Positions 9,083 to 18,521 of a DNA stretch of 64,000 nucleotides are shown one piece after another. How positions within the stretch are numbered: position 1 is the stretch's first letter; each line of letters opens with the position of its first letter. The position numbers and the translations under genes were made by a program. Source of the DNA: Bacillus sp. Cs-700 (GTDB lineage: Bacteria; Bacillota; Bacilli; Bacillales; Guptibacillaceae); the NCBI RefSeq assembly GCF_011082085.1, contig NZ_CP041063.1, positions 1 to 64,000 of the forward strand. The letters run 5' to 3'. The notes below the pieces were generated by a model that ran no database searches, was not told where the DNA came from, and worked only from the letters and a program-made list of their open reading frames with translations.

Positions 9083-9117
9083 AACAATAAAAGAACAGGC
9101 CGTTTAGGCCTGTTCTT
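9083..9117 (-). terminator. Terminator at the 3' end of yjbK
   Basis: Perfect 11-bp inverted repeat (AAGAACAGGCC / GGCCTGTTCTT) with the yjbK stop codon in its loop, followed on the minus strand by TTTTATTG. Confidence 0.75.
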
Positions 9118-9679
9118 GGGAGGCGAGAAAGAAGCGTAAGATCTTGTTTTTCGCCTCTCGCTTTGGTATTTCATGCTTCTGAAGGAGGTGACTAAAAGCT
9201 CGTTCTCCAGCTTCAAAAGCGCTAACTTCAAATTCGAGTTCAAAATCTTCTTGGTTAAGGTATTCGCTATGATCAAGAACGAGAAGTCCTTCATCCAGCA
9301 TGTATTCTGCACGATGTGTTGTTAAACGTCCTAGATGGATAAGCTGATTCTGAATACCGAACTCTTGAAGTTGAGTTAAGACTTCTCCTTCGGGTAAAGA
9401 AGCACTTTTCTTAATCGCTTCAAAGGTTTCAGATGAAATTGGCTGATGTGTTTCAAGCAATCCTTCGTCTGCAGGTTGCTTTAATGTTAAGACAAACTTG
9501 TCTTTTTTATTTCGAACGCGCAATGCAGCTCCATTTTCTCGAATTAGAAAGTTTGCTGTATCAAAATAATCATTCGTTTGCGTTTTAATGTCATTTTCTA
9601 ACTTATAAGCAGTAAGTAAAGAAGTGTATTCTTCTTTCGTAAGCATATTTTTAAATTCAATTTCTAGTTCCTGTGCCAA
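9104..9679 (-). CDS. yjbK: CYTH-domain triphosphate tunnel protein YjbK
   Basis: A 191-residue CYTH protein. The hallmark ExExK motif is ELEIEFK near the N-terminus; charged strands LRVRNKKDKFVLTLKQP and EFELEFEVS line the tunnel. Family members hydrolyse inorganic triphosphate, thiamine triphosphate or make cAMP; the substrate here is unknown. The start is TTG at 9679, eight bases from AGGAGG; a longer upstream frame has no family similarity. The lytic transglycosylase gene yjbJ that precedes yjbK in B. subtilis is absent here. Confidence 0.93.
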   Translation of the reverse strand: MAQELEIEFKNMLTKEEYTSLLTAYKLENDIKTQTNDYFDTANFLIRENGAALRVRNKKDKFVLTLKQPADEGLLETHQPISSETFEAIKKSASLPEGEVLTQLQEFGIQNQLIHLGRLTTHRAEYMLDEGLLVLDHSEYLNQEDFELEFEVSAFEAGERAFSHLLQKHEIPKREAKNKILRFFLASQEQA

Positions 9680-9819
9680 GTACGAGTCCTCCTGTTTTGT
9701 TGGATATAAAAGAATTATGGCATATGTCTTGAAACAGAACAACAACGATGAAATACCCCAATGCATTATGATAAACTATTAGGTGATACATAATGGAAAG
9801 ATTGAGAGGAGAGGTATTT

Positions 9820-10200
9820 GTGCCAGAACAATACTACATTATTACAGGGGAACTAACCGATCACACACTTACCTTTGGTTTGAATGAAAAAGTTGATCTA
9901 AGCCTCTATACAGCGACAGGCAATATGCTAGTGGATTCAGATTCCTTATCGTTTGTTTATTTACTTGACGGGGGAGAAGGGTATACATACGTTCGATTCC
10001 AGGAAGAAGTTTGGCCAATGTTAGCAAATGTTCTTGAACAGGACGTGAACGTTACTGTAACCTCTGACCACGGTTCATCGTTAGAACTTGTCGATCTAAA
10101 AGAGGAACTTGGCTACCTCATTGAGAATATTAAAGGTAATTCGAACTATGGAGAAGACATGAATCAAGCTGTTGAGAAAGTATTTCTAACAGCCTCGTAA
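9820..10200 (+). CDS. yjbL: UPF0738-family protein YjbL
   Basis: A 126-residue soluble protein starting at GTG after GAGGAGAGGT. It has an alternating beta-strand pattern (YYIITGELTDHTLTFGL, SFVYLLDG) and a conserved ELGYLIENIKGN segment. It matches the small uncharacterised YjbL family (UPF0738) in size, content and position between divergent yjbK and yjbM. Function unknown. It probably starts the operon yjbL-yjbM-nadF-yjbO. Confidence 0.85.
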   Translation: MPEQYYIITGELTDHTLTFGLNEKVDLSLYTATGNMLVDSDSLSFVYLLDGGEGYTYVRFQEEVWPMLANVLEQDVNVTVTSDHGSSLELVDLKEELGYLIENIKGNSNYGEDMNQAVEKVFLTAS

Positions 10201-10226
10201 TAGATATCGTCGTTGGTGGTGGTTGG

Positions 10227-10868
10227 ATGAAAAATTGGGAAGAATTCTTAGCCCCGTATAAGCAAGCAGTAAACGAACTAAAGATAAAGTTAAAAGGCCT
10301 CCGTGAGCAGTTTGAAAAAGCCGATGATCATTCTCCTGTTGAATTTGTAACGGGGCGAGTGAAGCCCATTTCGAGCATTCTTGATAAGGCAAAAAACAAA
10401 AGAATTTCGCTCGACCGGTTGCAAGAGGAGATGCATGACATTGCTGGGGTGCGGGTTATGTGTCAGTTTGTGGAGGATATTAATAAGGTGATCCATCACC
10501 TTCGTGGGAGAAAAGACTTCGATATCATTGAAGAACGTGACTATGTGACGAATCAAAAAGTAAGTGGCTACCGTTCTTATCATGTGGTTGTTCAATATCC
10601 GGTTCAAACAATTCAAGGTGAACAAATGCTTCTTGTTGAAATTCAGATCCGCACATTAGCGATGAATTTCTGGGCAACAATTGAGCATTCGCTTAACTAT
10701 AAATACAACAAGAAGATTCCGGAGGATGTTAAAAAGCGTCTTCAGCGTGCTGCAGAAGCGGCATCTAAATTAGATGATGAAATGTCCGAAATACGCGGTG
10801 AAATCAAGGAAGCTCAAAAAGTATTTATGCAAAAAAAAGAAAATGAACAAAAGAAAGCTGAAAATTAA
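10227..10868 (+). CDS. yjbM: Small alarmone synthetase YjbM (RelQ/SasB type)
   Basis: A 213-residue GTP pyrophosphokinase without a hydrolase domain. It carries the RelA/SpoT synthetase signatures: [39 protein letters not shown] and [24 protein letters not shown]. It makes (p)ppGpp from ATP and GDP/GTP; RelQ homologues work as tetramers and help lower GTP levels under envelope stress. The ribosome-binding site is weak. It lies 19 bases upstream of nadF, as in B. subtilis, and overlaps a longer false upstream extension of that gene. Confidence 0.97.
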   Translation: MKNWEEFLAPYKQAVNELKIKLKGLREQFEKADDHSPVEFVTGRVKPISSILDKAKNKRISLDRLQEEMHDIAGVRVMCQFVEDINKVIHHLRGRKDFDIIEERDYVTNQKVSGYRSYHVVVQYPVQTIQGEQMLLVEIQIRTLAMNFWATIEHSLNYKYNKKIPEDVKKRLQRAAEAASKLDDEMSEIRGEIKEAQKVFMQKKENEQKKAEN

Positions 10869-10887
10869 AGTAGACGAGGTGCCTATA

Positions 10888-11688
10888 GTGAAATTTGCGG
10901 TAAAGTCCAAAGGGGATCAAACCTCCAACCAACTTCAGCAGCGAATTAAAAATTATTTGCGTGATTTTGATCTAGACTATGATGAAGCAGAACCAGATAT
11001 TGTGATTTCAGTTGGCGGTGATGGAACGCTACTCCATGCGTTTCACCATTATCAAGACCGACTGGCTGATACAGCGTTTGTTGGTGTTCATACCGGGCAT
11101 CTCGGATTTTACGCTGACTGGACGCCTGAAGAAGTCGAAAAGCTAGTGATTCATATCGCAAGAACGCCTTTTCAAATTGTTGAATACCCACTGCTTGAAG
11201 TAACGGTTCGTTATTTGAATAGCTCGAAAGAAAATCGTTACCTTGCTCTTAATGAATGCACAGTCAAAAGTGTAGAAGGTTCTCTCGTCATGAATGTGGA
11301 AATTAAAGGTGATTTATTCGAAACATTTCGTGGGGATGGACTCTGCATTTCCACACCATCTGGAAGCACCGCTTATAACAAAGCGTTAGGAGGAGCGATT
11401 ATTCATCCAGCGCTTCCTTCGATTCAGCTTTCTGAGATGGCGTCCATTAATAATCGCGTCTTTCGTACGGTAGGGTCGCCACTAGTCCTCCCGCAACATC
11501 ATACGTGTCTTTTAAGACCTGTTAACGACGCTGATTTTCAGATTACAATCGATCATCTTTTTTTACTTCAGAAAGACGTAAAGTCAATTCAATATCGAGT
11601 GGCTGAAGAGAAAGTTCGATTTGCCCGTTTCAGACCATTTCCATTTTGGAAAAGGGTAAAAGAATCTTTTGTAGATGAAGTATATTAA
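10888..11688 (+). CDS. nadF: NAD kinase
   Basis: A 266-residue ATP/polyphosphate-dependent NAD kinase that makes NADP. The diagnostic GGDGT motif appears in [13 protein letters not shown], followed by [13 protein letters not shown], the LNECTVKS strand and the [20 protein letters not shown] loop that binds NAD. The C-terminus [11 protein letters not shown] is nearly identical to B. subtilis NadF. The start is GTG at 10888, with GAGGTG seven bases upstream, giving the family N-terminus [10 protein letters not shown]. Confidence 0.97.
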   Translation: MKFAVKSKGDQTSNQLQQRIKNYLRDFDLDYDEAEPDIVISVGGDGTLLHAFHHYQDRLADTAFVGVHTGHLGFYADWTPEEVEKLVIHIARTPFQIVEYPLLEVTVRYLNSSKENRYLALNECTVKSVEGSLVMNVEIKGDLFETFRGDGLCISTPSGSTAYNKALGGAIIHPALPSIQLSEMASINNRVFRTVGSPLVLPQHHTCLLRPVNDADFQITIDHLFLLQKDVKSIQYRVAEEKVRFARFRPFPFWKRVKESFVDEVY

Positions 11689-11689
11689 G

Positions 11690-11729
11690 AAAAGAAAGTA
11701 CTGTTCAATTTGGACAGTGCTTTCTTTTT
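11690..11729 (+). terminator. Terminator after nadF
   Basis: Long imperfect hairpin GAAAGTACTGTTC / GGACAGTGCTTTC with an AATTT loop and a following TTTTT. Because yjbO starts only 70 bases downstream, this may be an attenuating rather than a complete terminator. Confidence 0.75.
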
Positions 11730-11756
11730 GCTAAAGTAGTAATGAGGTGAATTTTA

Positions 11757-12644
11757 TTGGAAATTAAAATGAACTGGACAGTTTTAGATAAAGAAGCAGA
11801 CATGGTACTTAGAGAATTCCTTTTAAGAGAAAAGAACATATCACGGAGTATGTTAACGGATATCAAGTTTAAAGGAGGGCACTTGTTAGTAAATGGGGTC
11901 CACCAAAATGTAAGGACCATTTTAAATGAGGGTGATGTCGTCGAAGTGGTTTTCCCGGAAGAACAAATAAGCGACACGATGTACCCACAACAATTGCCAT
12001 TAAGGATTTGCTACGAAGATGATCACTTTTTGCTGATTAATAAGCAAGCAAATCTCCCTACAATTCCTTCTCGCCATTCGACAGCATCCCTTGCGGAGGG
12101 TGTTTTGCATTATTATAAAACAAGCAACTTAAACACAACTATTCACGCAGTTAATCGCCTTGATCGTGATACGTCAGGTCTCGTTCTCTTTGCAAAACAT
12201 CGTTATGCTCATGATCTACTTTCGAGACAGCAGAAAAATAAAGAAATGAAACGATCTTATCTTGCATTCGTGCATGGTGAGTTAGAAGAAGATGGTGAAG
12301 TAGAAGCCCCAATAGGAAGAAAGGATGGCAGCATTATTGAAAGAACAGTACGATCAGACGGACAGTACGCCTTAACCAAGTATCATATGGTGAGCTGGTA
12401 CAACGATTTTTCTCTTCTTCGATTATCCTTGGAAACTGGACGCACACACCAAATCAGAGTGCATATGGCTCATATCGGCCATCCTTTATTAGGTGATGAT
12501 CTTTATGGTGGAACGAAAGATCTTATTTCAAGGCAAGCACTGCATAGTGCCGAGCTTGAGTTCTACCATCCATTCCTACAGAAAAAGCTCCGATTTGAAG
12601 CGGAGCTTGAAGAGGATATGTGTGATCTTATTGATACGAAGTGA
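11757..12644 (+). CDS. yjbO: RluD-type pseudouridine synthase YjbO
   Basis: A 295-residue RluA/RluD-family pseudouridine synthase. It has an N-terminal S4-like RNA-binding part ([20 protein letters not shown]) and the catalytic domain with the [15 protein letters not shown] motif, whose Asp is the nucleophile, plus the [21 protein letters not shown] signature. It isomerises uridines in rRNA; the target sites are not deducible. The start is TTG with GAGGTGA six bases upstream. The 3' end overlaps the convergent prpE by 17 bases. Confidence 0.95.
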   Translation: MEIKMNWTVLDKEADMVLREFLLREKNISRSMLTDIKFKGGHLLVNGVHQNVRTILNEGDVVEVVFPEEQISDTMYPQQLPLRICYEDDHFLLINKQANLPTIPSRHSTASLAEGVLHYYKTSNLNTTIHAVNRLDRDTSGLVLFAKHRYAHDLLSRQQKNKEMKRSYLAFVHGELEEDGEVEAPIGRKDGSIIERTVRSDGQYALTKYHMVSWYNDFSLLRLSLETGRTHQIRVHMAHIGHPLLGDDLYGGTKDLISRQALHSAELEFYHPFLQKKLRFEAELEEDMCDLIDTK

Positions 12645-13362
12645 ACTTCTCTGAAACGTAAGGCATGGATGATTGAACAGACGTTGTTTTCAGTTCCGGA
12701 TAGCTTAGCGCTGTTAATTTGCCACCAAATACGCAGCCAGTATCAATGTTCACAGTATGATTGACCCACCTTGGTTCTAACACAGGGGTGTGGCCATAGA
12801 CAATGAGCGCACCACCTTCATATTGACTTGCCCAGTCTTTGCGAATAGGCATCCCGTTTGGATGGGATTCGCCTGTTATGTCGCCGTAAAGTACAAAGGT
12901 TTTTACTTTTTTCCCAACTTGTCCAATGTATTTCTCTGGTATACCTGCATGTGCAGCAATTAATTCTCCATCATCAAGAGACAAATAAAGCGGTGCATTC
13001 TCATATAGGGAAATAAACGATTCTTTTATCGTTGTACGGTCTTTAGGTGATAACGCATTAAGTTCGGCCACCGTTGTCTCAAGACCGTGGGTTTGCTGAA
13101 CGTTCCTGCCAATCAAATAGCGATAGAGTTTATTACAGTGATTACCAGGGCAATAGAACGCCTTTCCACTTGTCACGAGTTGAGAAACGATTTTGACAAC
13201 CGCTAGAGAGTCGTTCCCTCGATCTGTGATATCGCCAGGGAAAACAAGTTTTCGCCCATTAGAATGAACGGGAACGCCACTACTCCAGTCATATCCAAGG
13301 CGTATCGTTAGCGTCTTCAGTTCATCGTAGCATCCGTGTATATCACTGATTATGTCGAACAC
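12628..13362 (-). CDS. prpE: Ser/Thr- or Ap4A-type phosphatase PrpE
   Basis: A 244-residue PPP-superfamily metallophosphatase with the metal-ligand motifs [17 protein letters not shown] and GNHCNK. B. subtilis PrpE has been reported to hydrolyse diadenosine tetraphosphate and phosphotyrosine and to be needed for normal spore germination through nutrient receptors. The start is GTG, eight bases after GGAGGG. The last 17 bases overlap the convergent yjbO end. Confidence 0.93.
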   Translation of the reverse strand: MFDIISDIHGCYDELKTLTIRLGYDWSSGVPVHSNGRKLVFPGDITDRGNDSLAVVKIVSQLVTSGKAFYCPGNHCNKLYRYLIGRNVQQTHGLETTVAELNALSPKDRTTIKESFISLYENAPLYLSLDDGELIAAHAGIPEKYIGQVGKKVKTFVLYGDITGESHPNGMPIRKDWASQYEGGALIVYGHTPVLEPRWVNHTVNIDTGCVFGGKLTALSYPELKTTSVQSSMPYVSEKFTSYQ

Positions 13363-13430
13363 TTCCTATTCCCTCCTTTTATTTTCTATCTTTTCCCTAA
13401 AGGTAGAACAAGTATCATCAAATCTAAGTT

Positions 13431-13468
13431 CTATATAAAAAAATAACCTGCCGGATTGGCAGGTTATT
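13431..13468 (-). terminator. Terminator after the SEDS gene
   Basis: Perfect 11-bp stem AATAACCTGCC / GGCAGGTTATT with a 5-base loop; the minus strand continues into a T run. The SEDS stop codon lies inside the stem. Confidence 0.85.
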
Positions 13469-14648
13469 CAAACATATACGTTTTTGTTCGAGAGCGAACG
13501 TTTAAGACAAGACCAACTGCAATCATATAAGTTAAGAGTGCACTTCCTCCGTAACTTACAAAAGGTAGTGGGATTCCGGTGATCGGTAAGATTCGAATTG
13601 TCATTCCAATGTTTTGAAATACCTGGAAAGTAAGCATTCCGATAACACCAGCACAAAGGTAGCTTCCGAATGATTCATTGCTTTCAAGAGCGGTATGAAT
13701 CATGCGATAAATGAGCATGAAGAAAATCGAAATCGTAATGCTTGCACCAATGAAACCAAATTCTTCTCCGATAACGGCAAAAATAAAGTCAGTGTGTGCT
13801 TCAGGAAAGTAAACAGTACCATCTGCATAGCCTTTTCCTTCAAGTTTACCTGATCCAATTGCTAGAATTGCTTTCGTAGCTTGATAGCCAGCGTCCGCAT
13901 ATTCTTCTGGAGCAAGCCAGCCGTAGAATCGGGCTAGTTGATACTCATCAAGTAAGTAAGCTTTAAAGAATGCCGGAAACTTGAAGAAAATAAAGACGAA
14001 AGTAGAAATACCCGCTACACCTATTAAACTTAAAAGAGAAAGAAGTCTCCAACGTACGCCTGATACTAGGGTGATGCTAACAACGATTGCTGTAAATACC
14101 ATCGCTGTACCAAGGTCAGGCTGAGCCATAACAATAAGCAGAGGAGCAGCGGCAATACCGAAGATCTTCGCTAAAAGAATCAGATCTGTTTGAATGGTTT
14201 TCGATGGATGTTTTTCATGATGCGAGACAGAAGCGGAAGCAATGGCAATAATTAAAAAAATCTTCATAAACTCAGATGGCTGCACACTTCCGAGACCGGG
14301 AAGAACGAACCAGCTTTTGGCACCATTTCGAATTGGCGCGATTTGATAACTTCCAATATATTCTGGACTTACTGCTAGTAAAATTAGAAGAAGAATTCCA
14401 AATCCGTAAAGATACCAGGAAAGCTGTCTAAAGCGATCAAAATCAATGACCAGTGTAAGAGAAAGCACGAACGCACCTACGAAATACCATGTAAGCTGTC
14501 TTCCTGCAAAGTTAAAGTTTTTTAATTCTCCGGGTAGTGAAGCTTGCGCGCTGTAAATAGCAACAGTACTGATACACATAAGAAGAAATACAAAAAACAA
14601 AAGTGTGAAATCTATTTGTTGCCATGGTGTTTGATTGTCATTGTTCAT
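13464..14648 (-). CDS. RodA/FtsW-type SEDS peptidoglycan glycosyltransferase
   Basis: A 394-residue integral membrane protein with about ten helices. SEDS landmarks are GAKSWF (lipid II-type loop), QPSEFMKIFLI, MAQPDLGTAMV, the EAHTDFIFAVIGEEFGF segment holding the catalytic Asp, and GIPLPFVSYGGSALL near the C-terminus. These proteins polymerise lipid II together with a class B penicillin-binding protein. The charge pattern and HTDFIFAVIGEE context look more like RodA than SpoVE, but several paralogues usually exist in one genome, so the exact role (elongation or a sporulation-specific one) is open. B. subtilis has no SEDS gene at this position. Confidence 0.9.
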   Translation of the reverse strand: MNNDNQTPWQQIDFTLLFFVFLLMCISTVAIYSAQASLPGELKNFNFAGRQLTWYFVGAFVLSLTLVIDFDRFRQLSWYLYGFGILLLILLAVSPEYIGSYQIAPIRNGAKSWFVLPGLGSVQPSEFMKIFLIIAIASASVSHHEKHPSKTIQTDLILLAKIFGIAAAPLLIVMAQPDLGTAMVFTAIVVSITLVSGVRWRLLSLLSLIGVAGISTFVFIFFKFPAFFKAYLLDEYQLARFYGWLAPEEYADAGYQATKAILAIGSGKLEGKGYADGTVYFPEAHTDFIFAVIGEEFGFIGASITISIFFMLIYRMIHTALESNESFGSYLCAGVIGMLTFQVFQNIGMTIRILPITGIPLPFVSYGGSALLTYMIAVGLVLNVRSRTKTYMFE

Positions 14649-14698
14649 GATATAATCCTTTCTAAAGAAAAGCGTTCCTTCTTTTAATCACATTTCCT

Positions 14699-14727
14699 AT
14701 CTTATCTGAAATCCTTCCGTTTGCAAA
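14699..14727 (-). promoter_or_regulatory. Promoter of the SEDS gene
   Basis: On the minus strand TTTGCA and TAAGAT are spaced by 17 bases, followed by AGGAA. It diverges from the mgtE promoter and has the same -10 and downstream bases. Confidence 0.55.
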
Positions 14728-14746
14728 TCGGTTCCTGTATTTATTT

Positions 14747-14776
14747 TTGACAAAATAACTACACACCGACTAAGAT
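14747..14776 (+). promoter_or_regulatory. Sigma-A promoter of mgtE
   Basis: Perfect TTGACA, 18-base spacer, TAAGAT. The predicted transcript has a leader of about 135 bases containing a TTATCG/CGATAA hairpin before the mgtE ribosome-binding site. I do not recognise a magnesium (M-box) riboswitch in it. Confidence 0.7.
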
Positions 14777-14918
14777 AGGAAGGTAATTTTACTTTCTTTG
14801 CGTAATCGATTAAGGGAGCAGTACCTAAGCAAAGCTTATCGAAGTTTTACGATAAATGATATAGCCATATTTGAGCATTTGTAACTTTGTTATAAAAAAC
14901 AACAGGGAGGTGTGCAGA

Positions 14919-16280
14919 GTGGCTTACCAGGAGCAAGAGACGCAGGCTTTATACGACGCACTCATACATCACTTAGATCAAGAAGAAATAGACGCATTTC
15001 GTGAGCTATTTCTCGACATTCACCCATATGAACAATCGCAGTTCTTTTTAACCGTATCAGAAAAGATTAGGCTACTTGTGTACACCTATTTATCACCACG
15101 AGAGATGGCAGAGATCTTCCAGAACTTCGATATCGAAGAACAAGAAGAATACATTTCAGAGATGGAGCCGGCTTATGCGGCCAAAATGCTTGCTGAGATG
15201 TACGCCGATGATGCAGTTGACGTATTAAATGAGTTAAATCCAGAACAGATTGCAAGCTACTTAACCATCATGGACGATGATGCAGCGGATGAAATTAAAG
15301 AGCTGCTTCACTATGAAGAAAAGACCGCCGGTAGTATTATGACGACCGAATTTGTATCAATCCGCGCACACCAAACGGTAAAGCGAGCGATGCAAATCTT
15401 AAGGCAGGAAGCACCAGAAGCAGAAACGATCTATTATATCTTCGTATTAGATGAACAAAAAAGGCTCGTTGGTGTTATTTCTTTGCGAGATTTAATTATT
15501 GCAGAAGAAGATACGTTAATTGAAGAAATCATGAATGAACGAGTTGTTTCAATTTCGGTTGGCGAAGATCAGGAAGAAGCCGCCAGAATTATGCGAGATT
15601 ATGACTTTCTAGCCCTACCGGTTCTTGATTTTCAAAACCATTTACTGGGGATTATCACCCACGATGATATCGTTGATGTAATCGAAGAAGAAGCATCAGA
15701 GGATTATTCAAAACTCGCTGCGATTTCAGATGACGGTTCATTTGATCGAAATCCGTTTTCTTCAGCAAAAAAGAGACTTCCCTGGCTGATTATCCTCCTG
15801 TTTCTCGGGATGATGACAGCGAGTTTAATTGGTCAATTTGAAGTAACGCTCGATAAGGTGCCACTTCTTGCGGTCTTTATCCCTTTAATTGCCGGGATGG
15901 CAGGGAATACGGGGACGCAAGCCCTTGCGGTTGTTGTTAGGGGACTTGCGACGGGAGATTTTGAAGAGAATAGTAAGTGGACCTTAATTGTGCGAGAAGC
16001 AGGAACTGGTCTCATAACAGGCGCAACTTCTGGTGTTCTTGTAACGATTATTATTTTTTTGTGGAAAGGAACCTTTTTACTTGGCTTATTGGTTGGCTTT
16101 TCGTTATTATTTACGTTGATTGTCGCAACACTCGCTGGTGCACTTGTCCCATTATTAATGCATAAGCTTAACATAGACCCTGCTGTTGCTTCAGGGCCAT
16201 TCATCACGACGATTAACGACATTATCAGTATACTTATTTATTTTGGAATGGCGACTGCATTTATGAGCCAGCTTGTTTAG
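14919..16280 (+). CDS. mgtE: Magnesium transporter MgtE
   Basis: A 453-residue MgtE channel. It has an N-terminal helical Mg-sensing domain (~1-130), tandem CBS domains (~130-255, with AGSIMTTEFVSI and NERVVSISVGEDQ marking the two repeats), a connecting plug helix and five membrane helices. The pore region contains IPLIAGMAGNTGTQALAVVVRGLA and the conserved Asp in FITTINDIISI. The start is GTG at 14919, after GGGAGGTG; the frame extends upstream but without family similarity. The 135-base leader could carry regulation. It is followed 33 bases later by yjbQ. Confidence 0.96.
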   Translation: MAYQEQETQALYDALIHHLDQEEIDAFRELFLDIHPYEQSQFFLTVSEKIRLLVYTYLSPREMAEIFQNFDIEEQEEYISEMEPAYAAKMLAEMYADDAVDVLNELNPEQIASYLTIMDDDAADEIKELLHYEEKTAGSIMTTEFVSIRAHQTVKRAMQILRQEAPEAETIYYIFVLDEQKRLVGVISLRDLIIAEEDTLIEEIMNERVVSISVGEDQEEAARIMRDYDFLALPVLDFQNHLLGIITHDDIVDVIEEEASEDYSKLAAISDDGSFDRNPFSSAKKRLPWLIILLFLGMMTASLIGQFEVTLDKVPLLAVFIPLIAGMAGNTGTQALAVVVRGLATGDFEENSKWTLIVREAGTGLITGATSGVLVTIIIFLWKGTFLLGLLVGFSLLFTLIVATLAGALVPLLMHKLNIDPAVASGPFITTINDIISILIYFGMATAFMSQLV

Positions 16281-16313
16281 CGCTTAAATGCAGACGTTTG
16301 GAGGAGGAAAGAA

Positions 16314-18161
16314 ATGGAACACGGTGCATCCGTATCATCACTTGTTATTGTAGTCGTTATCGCATTTGTTATACCGTTTATCTTACACCGCTTCAGACTG
16401 AATTTCTTGCCGGTCGTAGTTGCTGAGATTATTGCTGGGATCTTCATTGGACAGAGTGGGTTTAATTTAGTTCAGGGAGATACGTGGCTTGATACGTTAT
16501 CAACGCTTGGATTTATTTTTCTCATGTTTTTAAGCGGTCTTGAAATTGATTTTTCGGTTTTTGCGAATAAAAAGAAAAAAGTAAAGCTCCCGAGCGGTAA
16601 GTTTGAACCAAATCGTGTTCTTGTGTCCTTCATTGTATTTGTTCTTATTTTCGTTGTATCCTATCTCCTTTCGCTACTGTTTGTTGTTCTTGGATACACC
16701 GACAATGCGTTCTTTATGACACTGATTATCTCCACCATCTCGCTTGGTGTTGTAGTGCCGACATTAAAGGATGCCAATATAATGAAAAGCAGTATCGGAC
16801 AAACGATTCTTCTAATTGCCGTTATTGCCGATCTTGCTACCATGATTCTATTGGCCATTTTTGTTTCTCTGAACTCAGGTGGAGAAGGGAACATGTGGCT
16901 ACTTCTCATTCTTTTCGGAGCAGGGATCCTACTTTATTTCCTTGGCGCTTATTTCAGACATCTTTCCTTTATTGAAACGATGTCAAAAGGGACCATTCAA
17001 ATCGGCACAAGAGCTGTATTTACGTTAATTATTGTATTGGTAGGAATTTCTGAAACAGTTGGTGCTGAAAACATTTTAGGTGCCTTCCTTGCAGGTGCAC
17101 TTGTTTCGTTACTCTCTCCAAATACAGAGCTTGTCCAAAAGCTTGATTCATTTGGATATGGTTTTCTAATCCCAATCTTTTTCGTTATGGTTGGGGTGGA
17201 GTTAGATATTTGGTCCCTCTTCCAGGACCCGAAAGTCTTAATCTTAATTCCACTTCTATTAATTGCGCTTTTTGCTTCAAAGCTTGTGCCAGTAGTTGTT
17301 TTAAGGAAATGGTATGATACAAAAACGGTACTTGGTTCAGGAATGCTACTCACATCAACACTTTCTCTCGTTATTGCAGCCGCAGAAATTGGAGAACGTA
17401 TCAACATTATTGATGATCAATTGTCATCCGCATTAATTTTGGTTGCGATTATTAGCTGTATAATAGCACCAATTCTCTTCAAGAAATTAATGCCAAAACC
17501 AGAAGAAAGTTCACATGCAAAAAAGCTTGCGATTATTGGGGCGAACCAAATTACGTTACCAATCTCTCTTGAACTTGATCCTGCGAATTATGAAACATCC
17601 ATTTATCATACGAAGCAGGAAAAAGTGGATTCTGAGAAGCAAAGTAGTCACTTTAAAGTTATCGAACTTTCCGATTACAGTATTGATACGTTAAAAAACA
17701 GTTCAGTATTTGACGCAGATATTCTCCTTATCTCTTCAGGAGATGATGAAACGAATTCAGATATTGCGGTCTTTGCGAAAGAATATGGAACCGAGCGTGT
17801 CATTGCACGAATTGAGCTTACTGAAATAGCGGATCAGCTACGAGAGCTCAATATTGATGTGTTTTCAGTGTTCTTCTCCACAAAAGCTTTGCTAAAAGCG
17901 CTCATCGAATCACCAGGTGTCGTGAATATCTTTACTCGGGAAGAAAACGCGCTTTATCAAATTAACATGAACAACGTGGAATACAATGGCGTGCCGCTGC
18001 GTAGCTTCCCTTATCTAGGAGATACAATCATCGTTCGGATCTTCCGCGGCAAGGATTCGATTGTCCCACACGGTGATACGGAACTTCGAATCGGTGATCG
18101 CTTAATTGTTACTGGAAGTAGCGAGAGTGTAGATGAAGTTCGATCGCTGTTAAGCTATTAA
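16314..18161 (+). CDS. yjbQ: CPA2-type monovalent cation/proton antiporter YjbQ
   Basis: A 615-residue KefB-like antiporter, the length of B. subtilis YjbQ. Residues 1-390 form about twelve membrane helices with GIFIGQSG and FLMFLSGLEIDF, the latter carrying the family Asp. Residues ~405-520 form a soluble TrkA-N/RCK-like part and ~525-615 a TrkA-C domain (RIGDRLIVTGSSESV). It probably exchanges K+ or Na+ for protons and is gated by a ligand at the RCK domain. The start follows AGGAGGAAAGAA. Likely co-transcribed with mgtE. Confidence 0.95.
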   Translation: MEHGASVSSLVIVVVIAFVIPFILHRFRLNFLPVVVAEIIAGIFIGQSGFNLVQGDTWLDTLSTLGFIFLMFLSGLEIDFSVFANKKKKVKLPSGKFEPNRVLVSFIVFVLIFVVSYLLSLLFVVLGYTDNAFFMTLIISTISLGVVVPTLKDANIMKSSIGQTILLIAVIADLATMILLAIFVSLNSGGEGNMWLLLILFGAGILLYFLGAYFRHLSFIETMSKGTIQIGTRAVFTLIIVLVGISETVGAENILGAFLAGALVSLLSPNTELVQKLDSFGYGFLIPIFFVMVGVELDIWSLFQDPKVLILIPLLLIALFASKLVPVVVLRKWYDTKTVLGSGMLLTSTLSLVIAAAEIGERINIIDDQLSSALILVAIISCIIAPILFKKLMPKPEESSHAKKLAIIGANQITLPISLELDPANYETSIYHTKQEKVDSEKQSSHFKVIELSDYSIDTLKNSSVFDADILLISSGDDETNSDIAVFAKEYGTERVIARIELTEIADQLRELNIDVFSVFFSTKALLKALIESPGVVNIFTREENALYQINMNNVEYNGVPLRSFPYLGDTIIVRIFRGKDSIVPHGDTELRIGDRLIVTGSSESVDEVRSLLSY

Positions 18162-18162
18162 T

Positions 18163-18197
18163 GAAAACCCCTTTCTCATAATGAGAGAGGGGTTTTC
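18163..18197. terminator. Terminator after yjbQ
   Basis: Near-perfect 17-bp stem GAAAACCCCTTTCTCAT / ATGAGAGAGGGGTTTTC with a one-base loop and embedded T run on both strands. Confidence 0.9.
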
Positions 18198-18279
18198 TTA
18201 TGTTTGGGCACTTAGGGAATAAATGTATCGGACAAGGTGATACTTTTTATCATAGGTGACAAAAAGGAGGAGAAGAGAC

Positions 18280-18432
18280 ATGCATAATGAAATGCCAAAA
18301 GTCATTTGTCCCGTTTGTGGAAGGTCCAATGAAATGGAGGAGTCCATCACGGCTCAGTCAAATCAGAATATCATTTTTGAGTGTCATACATGTGGGTATG
18401 AGAGACGAAATATTCAAACAAGTAAAGGGTGA
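18280..18432 (+). CDS. Small zinc-ribbon protein
   Basis: A 50-residue protein (start MHNEMPKVICPVCG) with two CxxC knuckles, CPVCG and CHTCG, 25 residues apart, forming a compact zinc ribbon. The ribosome-binding site AAGGAGG is strong. Similar tiny zinc ribbons are frequent in Bacillaceae and remain without function; the fold could bind nucleic acid or simply be structural. It stands alone between yjbQ and fabI. Confidence 0.8.
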   Translation: MHNEMPKVICPVCGRSNEMEESITAQSNQNIIFECHTCGYERRNIQTSKG

Positions 18433-18466
18433 AAAATCCTCATGGTGCATGTTCGTTAAACCATGT

Positions 18467-18472
18467 TATACT
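18467..18472 (+). promoter_or_regulatory. -10 box of the fabI promoter
   Basis: TATACT immediately abuts the FapR-type operator; the -35 region is poor. The geometry (operator covering the transcription start) fits repression of a sigma-A promoter. Confidence 0.5.
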
Positions 18473-18488
18473 TAGGACGTGGTGCTAA
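18472..18488 (+). promoter_or_regulatory. FapR-type operator upstream of fabI
   Basis: TTAGGACGTGGTGCTAA is a 17-bp dyad of the form TTAGnACnnnGTnCTAA, the known FapR recognition pattern for fatty-acid and phospholipid genes in Bacillales. It overlaps the end of the -10 box and lies 33 bases upstream of the fabI start. FapR repression is relieved by malonyl-CoA/malonyl-ACP. Confidence 0.85.
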
Positions 18489-18521
18489 TAACTAATAATA
18501 AATTTGAGGAGGAGCATGGAT

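Noticed and set aside
9016-9312. Open frame antisense-shifted to yjbK
   Set aside because: Shadow of yjbK in another frame; no ribosome-binding site and runs through the yjbK terminator hairpin.
14777-14918. M-box magnesium riboswitch in the mgtE leader
   Set aside because: The leader is long enough, but I could not find the conserved M-box helices or core bases, only a small TTATCG/CGATAA hairpin.
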